Shown here: in pieces, positions 13,724-20,755 of the stretch
Layout of the letters: each line of letters starts with the position of its first letter
Numbering within the stretch: position 1 is the stretch's first letter
Source of the DNA: an uncultured Mycoplasmatota bacterium
GTDB lineage: Bacteria; Bacillota_I; Bacilli_A; RF39; UBA660
Reading direction: 5' to 3'
DNA length: 20,755 nucleotides
NCBI GenBank assembly: GCA_900542735.1
Contig: UQOS01000020.1
Coordinates: 1 to 20,755, forward strand
Notes under the pieces: generated by a model
The model's input: only the letters and a program-made list of their open reading frames with translations
What the model was told of the DNA's origin: nothing
Database searches by the model: none
Program-made: the position numbers and the translations under genes

Positions 13724-15035
13724 TTAAACTTTTATCTGCAAAAGAAGAAATCAAATCATAAAGAGGATGATTCTCAAGCTGTTCTAAAATAGTATTGAAA
13801 TCTTCTTCAGTAATATCAGAAATAGAGGTACTATTAGTATAGTTGATATCTTCTATTTTTTCATTAAAATAATAAGTAAAATTAATCTTACTAGTAAAAA
13901 CTGTCTCTTTATTTAAAAGTAAATTAATATCATAATCATAACTAAAACTATTATCTTTAATATCTTCCTTTAAAGTAAGACTAAATTGATAACTATCTTC
14001 ATTATCATGATAAAAAACGGTAATCGTATTATTCTTAATATTTCCTGTAAAATCATATTTCTTATCACTATTTATAAATCCTTCAAAATCATATTGGTTT
14101 TTATTTTTAGAAATATTGATAAATAATACTACTGTATCTTCTTTTTTAACTTCCAATATATCTTTATCATCTTTTTGATATTTTAATACTACTTTATTAG
14201 TAACATCTTCTAATTCATAGGAAACAATTTGATTAAATCCATAATAATATACTCGGTAATTATATAAAACTGTTTTATTATCTTTTCCGATTTGAGTAAG
14301 AAGCTGATTACATTTTTCATCTAATTCTTCTTTAGATAACTTTAAGTAAGAACTAACATTATTATATAAAGAAGTATCTGTTTGCACAGAATGAATAAAA
14401 CTAGCTAAAATATCATAAACAGTTTTATTCGTAATTTGATAAGTAAGTTTATTTACTTTTTTACTTTTACCATGATAAGTAATATTTACTTTTTGAGAAG
14501 TAATACTGTCATTATCTATATAATCAGTTACAGACTCTTTTAATAAAGATAATAATTTATCAGAGTCACTACTACTTAAACTAGATAATAAAGAATAATA
14601 ATTAAAAGCTGTATAATAATAACTTGGCGTAATATTTTCAATAAAGAAATAAAGATTTTTTTGATAAAGTGACATATCTAAATCTAATATTTTCTCATTT
14701 TCTTTAGAAACAGTAAAATCTAATCTAGACTTTTTATCTCCTTTATTTTCTAAATAATCTAATAAAAGTGTAGAAGTAGAATCTTGATAATTAGTATTCA
14801 TATTTAAACGAATTCCAACATTATTAGAAGATGAAATCTTATCTAGTAACAAACTATCACTATCTAAAGTTTGATTAAAACAACTAGAAAGATTAGAAAT
14901 ACTTTGTAGCATTACTACTTTATCACTAGAAACTAAAGTAAATCCAAATACAAGTAAACCAATTGATAGAAAAGAAAGTAAACAAGCAAATAATGTTACC
15001 TTACGATTCTGTTTTTTATTTTGTTCCTGATCCAT
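13716..15035 (-). CDS. Membrane-anchored extracellular protein of unknown function
   Basis: The family is not recognised. From ATG 15035 it has 439 aa: a short basic N-terminus (DQEQNKKQNRK), one hydrophobic segment (about 13-35), then a long hydrophilic Ser/Asp/Tyr/Lys-rich domain expected outside the cell. The outer part alternates short strands (for example VGIRLNMNTNY, DFTGNIKNNTITVFYHD, EVKKEDTVVLFINISK), which suggests a large beta-sheet fold such as lipoprotein-like or substrate-binding scaffolds. Two Cys residues are in the mature part. The upstream ATG at 15050 coincides with the predicted transcription start and lacks a ribosome binding site, whereas ATG 15035 follows GGTGGTAAT, so the shorter start is chosen. 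It is divergent from the radical SAM gene. Confidence 0.8.
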   Translation of the reverse strand: MDQEQNKKQNRKVTLFACLLSFLSIGLLVFGFTLVSSDKVVMLQSISNLSSCFNQTLDSDSLLLDKISSSNNVGIRLNMNTNYQDSTSTLLLDYLENKGDKKSRLDFTVSKENEKILDLDMSLYQKNLYFFIENITPSYYYTAFNYYSLLSSLSSSDSDKLLSLLKESVTDYIDNDSITSQKVNITYHGKSKKVNKLTYQITNKTVYDILASFIHSVQTDTSLYNNVSSYLKLSKEELDEKCNQLLTQIGKDNKTVLYNYRVYYYGFNQIVSYELEDVTNKVVLKYQKDDKDILEVKKEDTVVLFINISKNKNQYDFEGFINSDKKYDFTGNIKNNTITVFYHDNEDSYQFSLTLKEDIKDNSFSYDYDINLLLNKETVFTSKINFTYYFNEKIEDINYTNSTSISDITEEDFNTILEQLENHPLYDLISSFADKSLSL

Positions 15036-15055
15036 ATTACCACCACCCATTATAA

Positions 15056-15084
15056 ATTATATAATTAACGAAGATTAAAAGCAA
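15056..15084 (-). promoter_or_regulatory. Promoter of the 439-aa membrane-anchored protein gene
   Basis: Minus-strand -35 TTGCTT (15084-15079), 17-bp spacer, -10 TATAAT (15061-15056). The predicted start of the RNA near 15049 supports translation from 15035. Confidence 0.55.
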
Positions 15085-15102
15085 TTAATTTCTAAATATG
15101 AT
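15075..15102 (+). promoter_or_regulatory. Possible promoter of the radical SAM gene
   Basis: Plus-strand TTAAAA (15075-15080), 16-bp spacer, TATGAT (15097-15102); an overlapping extended -10, TGATAAAAT (15099-15107), is an alternative. Its -35 region overlaps the -35 of the divergent promoter. Confidence 0.35.
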
Positions 15103-15129
15103 AAAATAATAATTACAGGAAGTGATTAT

Positions 15130-16068
15130 ATGCAAAACCCATTTCAATATACAGATAATAATAAAAGATATCACACACTAGATTATTTTTATAAGAATAA
15201 ATTTGGTAAAAAAGTATGTAAAATTAGTTTAAATGCTGGTTTTACTTGTCCGAACAAGGATGGCACCAAAGGGTATGGTGGCTGTATTTATTGTTCAAAA
15301 CTTGGTAGTGGCGACTTTGCTGGTAATAAAGAAAAAGATTTAATTACTCAGTTTAATGAAGTAAAGGAAATCATGAAAAAGAAATGGCCTGACGCTCTTT
15401 ACATCGGATATTTCCAAGCAAACACCAACACCTATGCTAAAACTGAAGTATTAAAGCAGAAATACGAACCAATTTTGGAACTAAAAAATGTTATTGGGTT
15501 AAATATAGCTACGCGCCCTGATGCCATAACTGAAGATTGCCTAGACTACTTGGAAGAATTATCAACTAGAACTTATTTGACAGTGGAATTAGGACTACAA
15601 ACCATTCATGAAAAAACCACAAAACTAATTAACCGTGGACATGACTTAGAATGTTTTACTAACATGGTAAAAGAGTTAAGAAAAAGAAATATTAATGTAG
15701 TAGTACATATCATTAACGGTCTTCCTTATGAAACAAAAGAAATGATGCTAGAAACAGTTGAATATTTAAATAAATTAGATATACAAGGAATTAAGATTCA
15801 TATGTTACATATTATTAAAGATACTAGATTAGCTAATTTATATAACCAAGAAAAATTTCATATCTTAACAAAAGAAGAATATATTGATATTGTGATAGAA
15901 CAGTTAGAAAGACTAAGGCCTGAAATCATTATAAATCGTATTACTGGTGACCCAGTAAAAGAAGATTTGATAGAACCAACTTGGCTCTTAAAAAAGTTTT
16001 GTGTTCTAAATGATATTGATAAAGAAATGGTAAAAAGAAACTCTTACCAAGGAAAACTAATAAGTTAG
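15130..16068 (+). CDS. Radical SAM protein, TIGR01212 (YtqA/YhcC) family
   Basis: A 312-aa radical SAM protein, close to the usual length of this family. The N-terminus holds the typical block KISLNAGFTCPNKDG-KGYGGCIYC with the 4Fe-4S cysteines C40, C52 and C55, followed by GSGDFAG. Barrel motifs follow: ALYIGYFQANTNTYA, IATRPDAI (about 135-142), LTVELGLQTIHEKT (about 157-170), and VVVHIINGLPYETKEMM (about 195-211). The C-terminal part ends in RITGDP and a KK-rich tail. The family is widespread in Firmicutes and Proteobacteria; its reaction is not established to my knowledge, and a role in RNA or cofactor modification is only inferred. The ATG is preceded by AGGAAGTG. The next gene starts 10 bases after its stop and forms an operon with it. 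Confidence 0.93.
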   Translation: MQNPFQYTDNNKRYHTLDYFYKNKFGKKVCKISLNAGFTCPNKDGTKGYGGCIYCSKLGSGDFAGNKEKDLITQFNEVKEIMKKKWPDALYIGYFQANTNTYAKTEVLKQKYEPILELKNVIGLNIATRPDAITEDCLDYLEELSTRTYLTVELGLQTIHEKTTKLINRGHDLECFTNMVKELRKRNINVVVHIINGLPYETKEMMLETVEYLNKLDIQGIKIHMLHIIKDTRLANLYNQEKFHILTKEEYIDIVIEQLERLRPEIIINRITGDPVKEDLIEPTWLLKKFCVLNDIDKEMVKRNSYQGKLIS

Positions 16069-16078
16069 GGGGTAAAAG

Positions 16079-16480
16079 GTGGCATCTAGAAAACTAAAAA
16101 GAAAAATATGGGTATTATCACTTGCTACCACAATGATTAGTATTGGTATCATGATGTATATTCCTACCCTATATTTTCAAGTATTACCTATTTTAATACC
16201 ATCAAGTATTATTACTTTAATTATGCCAACCTATTTTCTAGAACCAAACAAATCGACAAACAAAGAAAATGAAACTAAAAATACCAATAATACCATATCA
16301 GAAAATTCTATTAAGATAAAAAAAGAAAAACAAATAGAAAAATCAAAAGATATAATTGATGAAATTTCAGAAGATAAAACACTATCTTTAAAAGAAAAAA
16401 AAGAAATGCTTCAAATATTAAGACAAGAAGAAATAAATAATAATACCAAAACAAAACCAAAACAAAATTTAAAAACATAA
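16079..16480 (+). CDS. Small membrane protein with charged C-terminal tail, unknown function
   Basis: A 133-aa protein starting at GTG 16079, 6 bases after a strong GGGGGT ribosome binding site. The basic N-terminus (ASRKLKRK) is followed by two hydrophobic segments (about 11-29 and 32-52, with a Pro-rich VLPILIPSS), then a polar Asn/Lys/Glu-rich tail (about 55-133). The tail contains a short helical stretch, DKTLSLKEKKEMLQILRQEE, reminiscent of SHOCT-like C-terminal helices; that similarity is weak. It follows the radical SAM gene closely and is co-transcribed. Not recognised as a named family. Confidence 0.75.
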   Translation: MASRKLKRKIWVLSLATTMISIGIMMYIPTLYFQVLPILIPSSIITLIMPTYFLEPNKSTNKENETKNTNNTISENSIKIKKEKQIEKSKDIIDEISEDKTLSLKEKKEMLQILRQEEINNNTKTKPKQNLKT

Positions 16481-16516
16481 ACGATAATTTTTATAGTTAT
16501 TGTTTATGTTTTTTTA
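16473..16516 (+). terminator. Strong terminator of the radical SAM operon
   Basis: AAACATAAACGATAA (16473-16487) pairs with TTATTGTTTATGTTT (16497-16511), 15 bp with one G-T pair, around a 9-base loop, followed by more T residues. The stop codon (16478-16480) is inside the stem. A-rich sequence on the other side means it may also stop minus-strand transcripts. Confidence 0.88.
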
Positions 16517-16560
16517 TAATTGAAACAAAAAATATTATCAGTAAGCTAAAATAAAATAAT

Positions 16561-16586
16561 AATGGTTATTTATATATTTCACCATT
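16561..16586 (-). terminator. Weak hairpin after the VanY-type gene
   Basis: AATGGT (16586-16581) can pair with ACCATT (16566-16561) on the minus strand across a 14-base loop, followed by a T-rich ATTATTTTATTTT. It is a marginal terminator; the bidirectional hairpin at 16473-16511 may back it up. Confidence 0.35.
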
Positions 16587-16593
16587 TACAGTA

Positions 16594-17673
16594 TTATTTT
16601 TTAAGAACAAAATAGGCATAATATTCTTCATAAGTAATATTGTTTTCATAGATATAAGTAGCTACATCAACACCAACATAACGATAATGCCAAGGTTCAT
16701 ACCCATAACCAGTAATATACTCTTTTCCCTTAGGATATCTTAAAATAAAACCATATAAATGAGCATTATTCTTCATCCAAGTAAATTCAGGACTACTTTC
16801 AAATTTACCAAGAGAGTATTCATTTTTAACACCAACATCTAAAGCAAGTCCTGTTTGATGCTCAGAATGCCCTGGTCTTGCACTCCATTTATCAGCCCAA
16901 GTAAACCCATTACTATTTTTATAATTATTATATAAGCCACTCTGAGTATTATAACTACGATAAGCTGAATTATTTCTAATATGATACCCTTCTTTTTCAC
17001 CAGCATCCACTAACTTTTGAAAAGCTGCATAAGCTTCTTTATTTAACTTACTACCATTTTTATTATCATAAGCCTTATCCATAGTAACAAGTTCCCCATA
17101 ATAGTAATCATTATCTAATTGATAATATTTATTAACAATTATCAAATTACCCTTAGAAGTATCAGATTTTTGAATATTCGTATAAAAATCATAATCTAAA
17201 TTACTATTTACATTAGTAATAATAGTATTAATACCATCACTATCATATTTCATATAACGCTCTAACCTAGATTTTAAAAAATATTTGCTTCTTACAATAT
17301 CAACTAACTTTTGGGAATATTCATAAGTAATATCATTATTTACTAAATAGATAACATCATCGATAGAATAATCAGACTGAATATTTTGAATATAAGAAAT
17401 ATAACGAGCTAAATAATCACTTTTAAAACCATTAGCATTAATTAAATCTACTAAGTAAGACAAATAAGAATAGTTAGATAATTCAGTTATTTGATTACTA
17501 GTAAGCTTACTTCTAATAGTTCCAATTTCAGTATCTTGATAACCAATTTCTTTTAATATATTTTTCCTATTACCTTTAATAATTCCAAAATAAATTAAAA
17601 ATACGAATACAATAGGTATTAATATAGCCACTAAAATACGATTCCAACGAACTTTATAACTTTTATGCTTCAT
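16594..17673 (-). CDS. VanY-type D-Ala-D-Ala carboxypeptidase, membrane-anchored
   Basis: A 359-aa zinc peptidase of the VanY/DacB (peptidase M15B, PF02557) family, which removes the terminal D-Ala from peptidoglycan stem peptides outside the membrane. A basic start and one hydrophobic segment (about 13-32) anchor it. A helical spacer (about 35-170) of no known fold follows, then the catalytic domain (about 175-350). Visible active-site motifs are SAYRSYNTQSGLY, SARPGHSEHQTGLALD with zinc ligands H272 and D279, and EPWH with the catalytic Glu326 and zinc ligand H329, all intact. A longer frame starts at 17724, but ATG 17673 has TAGGAG at the right distance and the upstream bases are promoter, so the shorter start is used. 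Confidence 0.92.
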   Translation of the reverse strand: MKHKSYKVRWNRILVAILIPIVFVFLIYFGIIKGNRKNILKEIGYQDTEIGTIRSKLTSNQITELSNYSYLSYLVDLINANGFKSDYLARYISYIQNIQSDYSIDDVIYLVNNDITYEYSQKLVDIVRSKYFLKSRLERYMKYDSDGINTIITNVNSNLDYDFYTNIQKSDTSKGNLIIVNKYYQLDNDYYYGELVTMDKAYDNKNGSKLNKEAYAAFQKLVDAGEKEGYHIRNNSAYRSYNTQSGLYNNYKNSNGFTWADKWSARPGHSEHQTGLALDVGVKNEYSLGKFESSPEFTWMKNNAHLYGFILRYPKGKEYITGYGYEPWHYRYVGVDVATYIYENNITYEEYYAYFVLKK

Positions 17674-17692
17674 AGTAACATCTCCTACTTCT

Positions 17693-17698
17693 ATTATA
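17693..17698 (-). promoter_or_regulatory. -10 box of the VanY-type gene promoter
   Basis: TATAAT on the minus strand preceded by CTG; no good -35 box is visible because that region is the T-run and stem of the stomatin terminator. RNA would start about 13 bases before the ATG, just upstream of the ribosome binding site. Confidence 0.45.
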
Positions 17699-17701
17699 CA
17701 G

Positions 17702-17732
17702 AAAAAAAGACTAAGTAAAACCACTTAATCTT
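17702..17732 (-). terminator. Terminator of the NfeD-stomatin operon
   Basis: AAGATTAAGT (17732-17723) pairs with ACTTAGTCTT (17716-17707), one mispaired G-T, around a GGTTTT loop, followed by a T run. It separates the SPFH gene from the VanY-type gene. Confidence 0.8.
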
Positions 17733-17753
17733 AATGTTTCTGTAAATTTATGA

Positions 17754-18638
17754 CTATTTTTTTATTTTTTCTAAAGATTCACTAATTACTGTTCCCGCAG
17801 TTACTAAATTTTGTAAGTCACTTGGTACAATAATCTTAGTAGATTGACCATTAGCTACTTCTACCATAGCATCATAACTCTTTAGTTTAAGTACAGCATC
17901 ATCTGCTTTAGCATCTTTTAAAAGTTTTAATGATTCTGCTTTTGCTTCTGATACTTTTAATATAGCTTGAGCTTCACCTTCTGCTTCACGAATATGAGTT
18001 TCTCTTTTGGCATCAGCTCTTAAGATAGCACTTTCTTTTTCACCTTCAGCAATTAAGATAGCAGCTTTCTTTTCTCCTTCTGCTTGAAGAATCTTTTCAC
18101 GTCTTTCACGTTCTGCTCTCATTTGTTTTTCCATAGCTTCTTGAATATCTCTAGGTGGAATAATATTTTTAACTTCAACACGATTTACTTTAATTCCCCA
18201 AGGATCTGTTGCCTCATCAAGAATAGAACGCATTTTAGAATTAATAATATCACGACTTGTCAAAGTTTGATCAAGTTCAAGTTCTCCGATAATATTACGA
18301 AGTGTAGTTGCTGTTAAATTTTCAATAGCATTTACTGGATTTTCAACTCCATAAGTATAAAGTTTAGGATCCGTTATTTGAAAATAAACAACAGTATCAA
18401 TTTGCATTGTAACATTATCTTTTGTAATAACTGGTTGTGGTGCAAAATCTTTCACAATTTCCTTTAAAGTTACATCACTTGCTACTCTATCGATAAAAGG
18501 AATTACATAATGTACTCCCGTTTGAAGTGTAGCATGATAACTACCGAGTCTTTCAACAACCTTAGCTCTTGATTGAGGTATAATTTTAATTCCACAAACA
18601 ATAAGCACTAAAATAATAATTAGAATAATCCATCCCAT
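17754..18638 (-). CDS. Stomatin/prohibitin-like SPFH membrane protein (QmcA type)
   Basis: A 294-aa SPFH-domain scaffold protein that oligomerises at the inner face or within membrane microdomains. It has an N-terminal membrane segment (about 2-20), then IIPQSRAKVVERLGSYHATLQTG (the typical stomatin start), VITKDNVTMQIDTVVYFQITDP (about 70-91), and NAIENLTATTLRNIIGELELDQTLTSRDIIN (about 103-133). DPWGIKVNRVEVKNIIPP (about 145-162) follows, then a long coiled coil of Ala/Glu/Lys repeats (about 165-250) and a TKIIVPSDLQNL C-terminal motif. Length and motifs match the family completely. The start lies one base after the NfeD stop codon, with GAGGAAG inside the end of nfeD, so the pair is translationally coupled, as is usual for SPFH-NfeD operons. 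Confidence 0.95.
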   Translation of the reverse strand: MGWIILIIILVLIVCGIKIIPQSRAKVVERLGSYHATLQTGVHYVIPFIDRVASDVTLKEIVKDFAPQPVITKDNVTMQIDTVVYFQITDPKLYTYGVENPVNAIENLTATTLRNIIGELELDQTLTSRDIINSKMRSILDEATDPWGIKVNRVEVKNIIPPRDIQEAMEKQMRAERERREKILQAEGEKKAAILIAEGEKESAILRADAKRETHIREAEGEAQAILKVSEAKAESLKLLKDAKADDAVLKLKSYDAMVEVANGQSTKIIVPSDLQNLVTAGTVISESLEKIKK

Positions 18639-18639
18639 G

Positions 18640-19065
18640 TTAATCTTCCTCCTTTACTTCTTTAACATTTAGTTTTACTCCATCTATAGAAAGTATTTCT
18701 ACTTTACTACCAACCTTAATTTTATGATTAGAAACAGCACTCCATCTCTTTCCATCTACTTTTACTTCACCAGGTTCTAACTTATTGACTTCTTCTGTAA
18801 CAACTCCAATTTGTCCTATAACACGATCCAAATTAGTAGCTATTACTTTATTACCTCGTAACTTTTTAACAAAATCTTTAGTAAGTAATAAACTAATAAA
18901 ACTAACACCAACAAATGTAGCTATTTGCCATGTCGTATTATTAACAAATAAACTTAAAATAAAAGCAAATAAAGCACCAAGGGCAAACCAAATAGATACC
19001 AAATTAACAGTAGTTAACTCTAAACAAATTAAAACAATAAACACTATCATCCAAGTTAAACTCAT
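18640..19065 (-). CDS. nfeD: NfeD-like membrane protein, partner of the stomatin-like protein
   Basis: A 141-aa short-form NfeD (no serine protease domain). It has three hydrophobic segments (about 4-22, 24-41, 47-62) followed by a soluble OB-fold domain (about 75-141) with IGQIGVVTEEVNKLEPGEVKV, RWSAVSN and a VGSKVEILSIDGVKLNV end, all typical. NfeD domains bind or support SPFH proteins in membrane domain formation. The first in-frame GTG at 19074 overlaps the ribosome binding site, whereas ATG 19065 sits at the right distance after AGGAAG, so 19065 is chosen. It heads the operon with the SPFH gene. Confidence 0.9.
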   Translation of the reverse strand: MSLTWMIVFIVLICLELTTVNLVSIWFALGALFAFILSLFVNNTTWQIATFVGVSFISLLLTKDFVKKLRGNKVIATNLDRVIGQIGVVTEEVNKLEPGEVKVDGKRWSAVSNHKIKVGSKVEILSIDGVKLNVKEVKEED

Positions 19066-19085
19066 AAACTTCACTTCCTAATACC

Positions 19086-19091
19086 ATTATA
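19086..19091 (-). promoter_or_regulatory. -10 box of the NfeD-stomatin operon
   Basis: TATAAT on the minus strand 20 bases before the chosen nfeD start. No convincing -35 box is visible at 17 bp (TAGTAT). Confidence 0.45.
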
Positions 19092-19120
19092 CTATAAGGA
19101 AAAAGAAAATACTACAAATA

Positions 19121-20062
19121 CTAAAGCATGTTTTTTCTTTTTAAATAAATTGCTACCAAAAGTGATAAAAATAATGAAAGAACAATTAATAGAAAAAAAG
19201 CATAAGGGTGAGTAGCCATATCACCTAATGGAACATTCATACCCATAAAAGAAGCTACCATAGTAGGAATAGAAAACACTATCGTAATACCAGCTAAAAA
19301 TTTCATCATATTATTAAGATTATTTGAAATAATAGTAGCATAAGAATCAGTCATACTACTTAATATTTCTCGGTATAGATCTGCCATTTCCATACATCTC
19401 CTATTTTCAGTAATAGCATCTTCCAACAAATCCCTATCTTCTTCGTAAAAATCAATAAAGTTTCCTTTTAATATTTTTTCAAGCACTATTTCATTAGATT
19501 TTAAAGATGTCATAATATAAATAGGTTTCTTCTCAATACTTAACATATTAATTAAATCTTTATTATTAGTAGCATTTAATAACTTATTACCAACTTTTTC
19601 AATTTGTTTATTAATATTTCTTAAATACTTAAAATACATAGTAGCAGTACGATATAGTATCTGTATCATAAATCTACTTCTTTTATGAGTTGAAAAATCT
19701 TTAACTAATCCCATTTTAAAAGTTTTTAATACTTCACTATCTTCTTCTGAAACAGTAACAATATAATCATTTCCAATAAACAAAATTAAAAGTGGAATAG
19801 CTTTTATACTATTTTTATTTTCTTTAATAGGAATATCAACAAGTAACATTTTAATATTCTTATCTGGTATACTATCAATTCTAGATTGTTCTTCGTCTAC
19901 TAATACGTTTGGAATAAAACTAACATCTATTCCTAACATATTACTTAAATTTGAAATATCATTACTATCAGGTTTAATAACACTAATCCAAGAACCTACT
20001 CTTAATTCTCTAATTTGCATAAGTTCTAAAGTTTCTTCATTTGTATTAAATATTTTTATCAT
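19121..20062 (-). CDS. corA: CorA family divalent cation transporter
   Basis: A 313-aa CorA-type magnesium (or related divalent metal) transporter, usual length. A large N-terminal cytoplasmic domain (about 1-250) contains the long helix region with YRTATMYFKYLRNINKQIEKV and YREILSSMTDSYATIISNNLNNMMK. TM1 (about 254-274) ends in the pore signature G274-M275-N276 (context SFMGMNVPLG), and TM2 (about 288-306) is followed by the basic end KRKNML. The GMN motif is intact; Met precedes it where Tyr is usual. The frame extends to ATG 20092, but that ATG lies within the promoter; ATG 20062 is 8 bases after AAAGAGG and fits the domain start. No obvious terminator follows before the nfeD promoter. Confidence 0.93.
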   Translation of the reverse strand: MIKIFNTNEETLELMQIRELRVGSWISVIKPDSNDISNLSNMLGIDVSFIPNVLVDEEQSRIDSIPDKNIKMLLVDIPIKENKNSIKAIPLLILFIGNDYIVTVSEEDSEVLKTFKMGLVKDFSTHKRSRFMIQILYRTATMYFKYLRNINKQIEKVGNKLLNATNNKDLINMLSIEKKPIYIMTSLKSNEIVLEKILKGNFIDFYEEDRDLLEDAITENRRCMEMADLYREILSSMTDSYATIISNNLNNMMKFLAGITIVFSIPTMVASFMGMNVPLGDMATHPYAFFLLIVLSLFLSLLVAIYLKRKNML

Positions 20063-20083
20063 AATCATACCCTCTTTAAATTT

Positions 20084-20089
20084 ATTATA
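20084..20089 (-). promoter_or_regulatory. -10 box of the corA promoter
   Basis: ATG-TATAAT on the minus strand; a predicted start near 20077 gives a leader of about 15 bases with the ribosome binding site AGAGGG (20070-20074). The -35 region is only T-rich. Confidence 0.45.
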
Positions 20090-20102
20090 CATGAAACAAA
20101 AG

Positions 20103-20126
20103 AAAAAAAGAAGATAAGAATCTTCT
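20103..20126 (-). terminator. Terminator of the right-edge surface protein gene
   Basis: AGAAGAT (20126-20120) pairs with ATCTTCT (20115-20109) around a TCTT loop, followed by a T run (20108-20103). The stem is short but perfect. Confidence 0.75.
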
Positions 20127-20138
20127 AAATTGTATCAA

Positions 20139-20755
20139 CTATTGAATAACGAACGGATTTTCTTTAGTGCCATTACCTGATGAAATTTGAATATCAGATT
20201 TTAAATTTATAACCGGTCTTAAAGACACGTAATATTTTTTTCCAACACTATATTTTTCATTAGACCAGTCAACATACAAGCAACCAATCTTAGAATTATC
20301 ATATATAAACCAAATATCAGAGTGCATATCAAATGTATCAACCCCACTAGGGCTCATTGTCCAATAAGAAAAACCATTATTTAAATAATTACTATTATTT
20401 GTTTGATTGACATAATTTCCTGCATATATTAAATCATCATAGGTAAGTAATCCTATATTTGAATTTACCAAACCTTTTCCATTTCCATCAGTTGCACATT
20501 TAAAATCTGGTGTATATTTATTATAAGTAGTCATCGTAGCACTTCCTGATGTCCAACTATCAGAGTATTTTGCTTTTGCTTGTTCACAATAATAAGCTCC
20601 ACTAGCTACTTTATTAGCTAAATTAGTCTTGCTTCCGATATTTGTTTGATACCAGCTTTCTAATGTTGTTTTAGCTTGACTATTTGTATAGTACATATAT
20701 GTATAATTATTATAATTTGAATTAAATGCAATATTAGCATTACTATTAATTCCAT
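20139..20755 (-). CDS. C-terminal part of a secreted or surface protein (YWTMSP/RPVINL family), 5' end outside window
   Basis: The frame stays open from the stop at 20139 to the right edge, about 205 codons; Met at 20696 is internal, because the same kind of sequence (NSNYNNYTY) continues upstream of it. Visible motifs are SQAKTTLESWYQTNI, YYCEQAKAKY, PDFKCATDGNGKG, LLTYDDLIYAGN, GFSYWTMSPSG and the end VSLRPVINLKSDI followed by GNGTKENPFVIQ. I know this pattern from the C-termini of surface or pilin-like proteins of uncultured Firmicutes, where a YW-x-(M/R)SP and RPVINL pair is constant; it resembles folds of the formylglycine-enzyme/C-type-lectin kind, which is inference. The N-terminal part, needed to see a signal peptide or prepilin motif, is not in the window. 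Confidence 0.75.
   Translation of the reverse strand, partial: GINSNANIAFNSNYNNYTYMYYTNSQAKTTLESWYQTNIGSKTNLANKVASGAYYCEQAKAKYSDSWTSGSATMTTYNKYTPDFKCATDGNGKGLVNSNIGLLTYDDLIYAGNYVNQTNNSNYLNNGFSYWTMSPSGVDTFDMHSDIWFIYDNSKIGCLYVDWSNEKYSVGKKYYVSLRPVINLKSDIQISSGNGTKENPFVIQ

Overview
The window is AT-rich bacterial DNA from a low-GC Firmicutes-type organism, most likely an uncultured Bacilli/RF39-like or Mycoplasmatota-related lineage. This is inferred from the base composition, strong AGGAG-type ribosome binding sites, TTGACA/TATAAT promoters, a Leu T-box and the gene families present. The conserved genes read through with the standard stop codons (no internal TGA), so the code is table 11 rather than the mycoplasma code. 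Almost everything lies on the minus strand; only a two-gene unit at 15130-16480 is on the plus strand. No tRNA, rRNA, CRISPR array, insertion sequence or phage gene was seen.

Region 1 (1-6113, minus): the N-terminal 2,037 codons of a giant membrane-anchored surface protein whose 3' end lies outside the window. It has a signal anchor, Ig/FN3-like domains, a Pro/Thr/Ser linker, about ten chitobiase-like beta-sandwich repeats, and a glycine-rich module that starts again at the window edge with a perfect 77-bp DNA repeat. A clear promoter and the terminator of the previous transcript lie between 6114 and 6231.

Region 2 (6232-10526, minus): a leucine T-box transcript. It contains the T-box leader with a CTT specifier, a small two-segment membrane protein, leuS, and then a glycine-rich ORF that looks like the 5'-truncated remains of a surface-protein gene. 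LeuRS is 940 aa because a complete Nudix hydrolase domain with an intact Nudix box is inserted in its CP1 editing domain. This is the most interesting item in the window.

Region 3 (10523-15084, minus): an unknown two-TM coiled-coil protein with its own promoter, a cytoplasmic GH31 family glycosidase with Lys where the usual acid/base Asp lies, and a membrane-anchored extracellular protein of unknown function.

Region 4 (15075-16516, plus): a YtqA/YhcC-type (TIGR01212) radical SAM protein and a small membrane protein, ending in a strong terminator.

Region 5 (16561-20755, minus): a VanY-type D-Ala-D-Ala carboxypeptidase, an NfeD-stomatin (SPFH) pair, a CorA-type divalent cation transporter, and the C-terminal part of another secreted or surface protein that runs off the right edge. 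This block is envelope-related housekeeping. Each transcription unit has its own promoter, often packed into the end of the preceding gene or its terminator.
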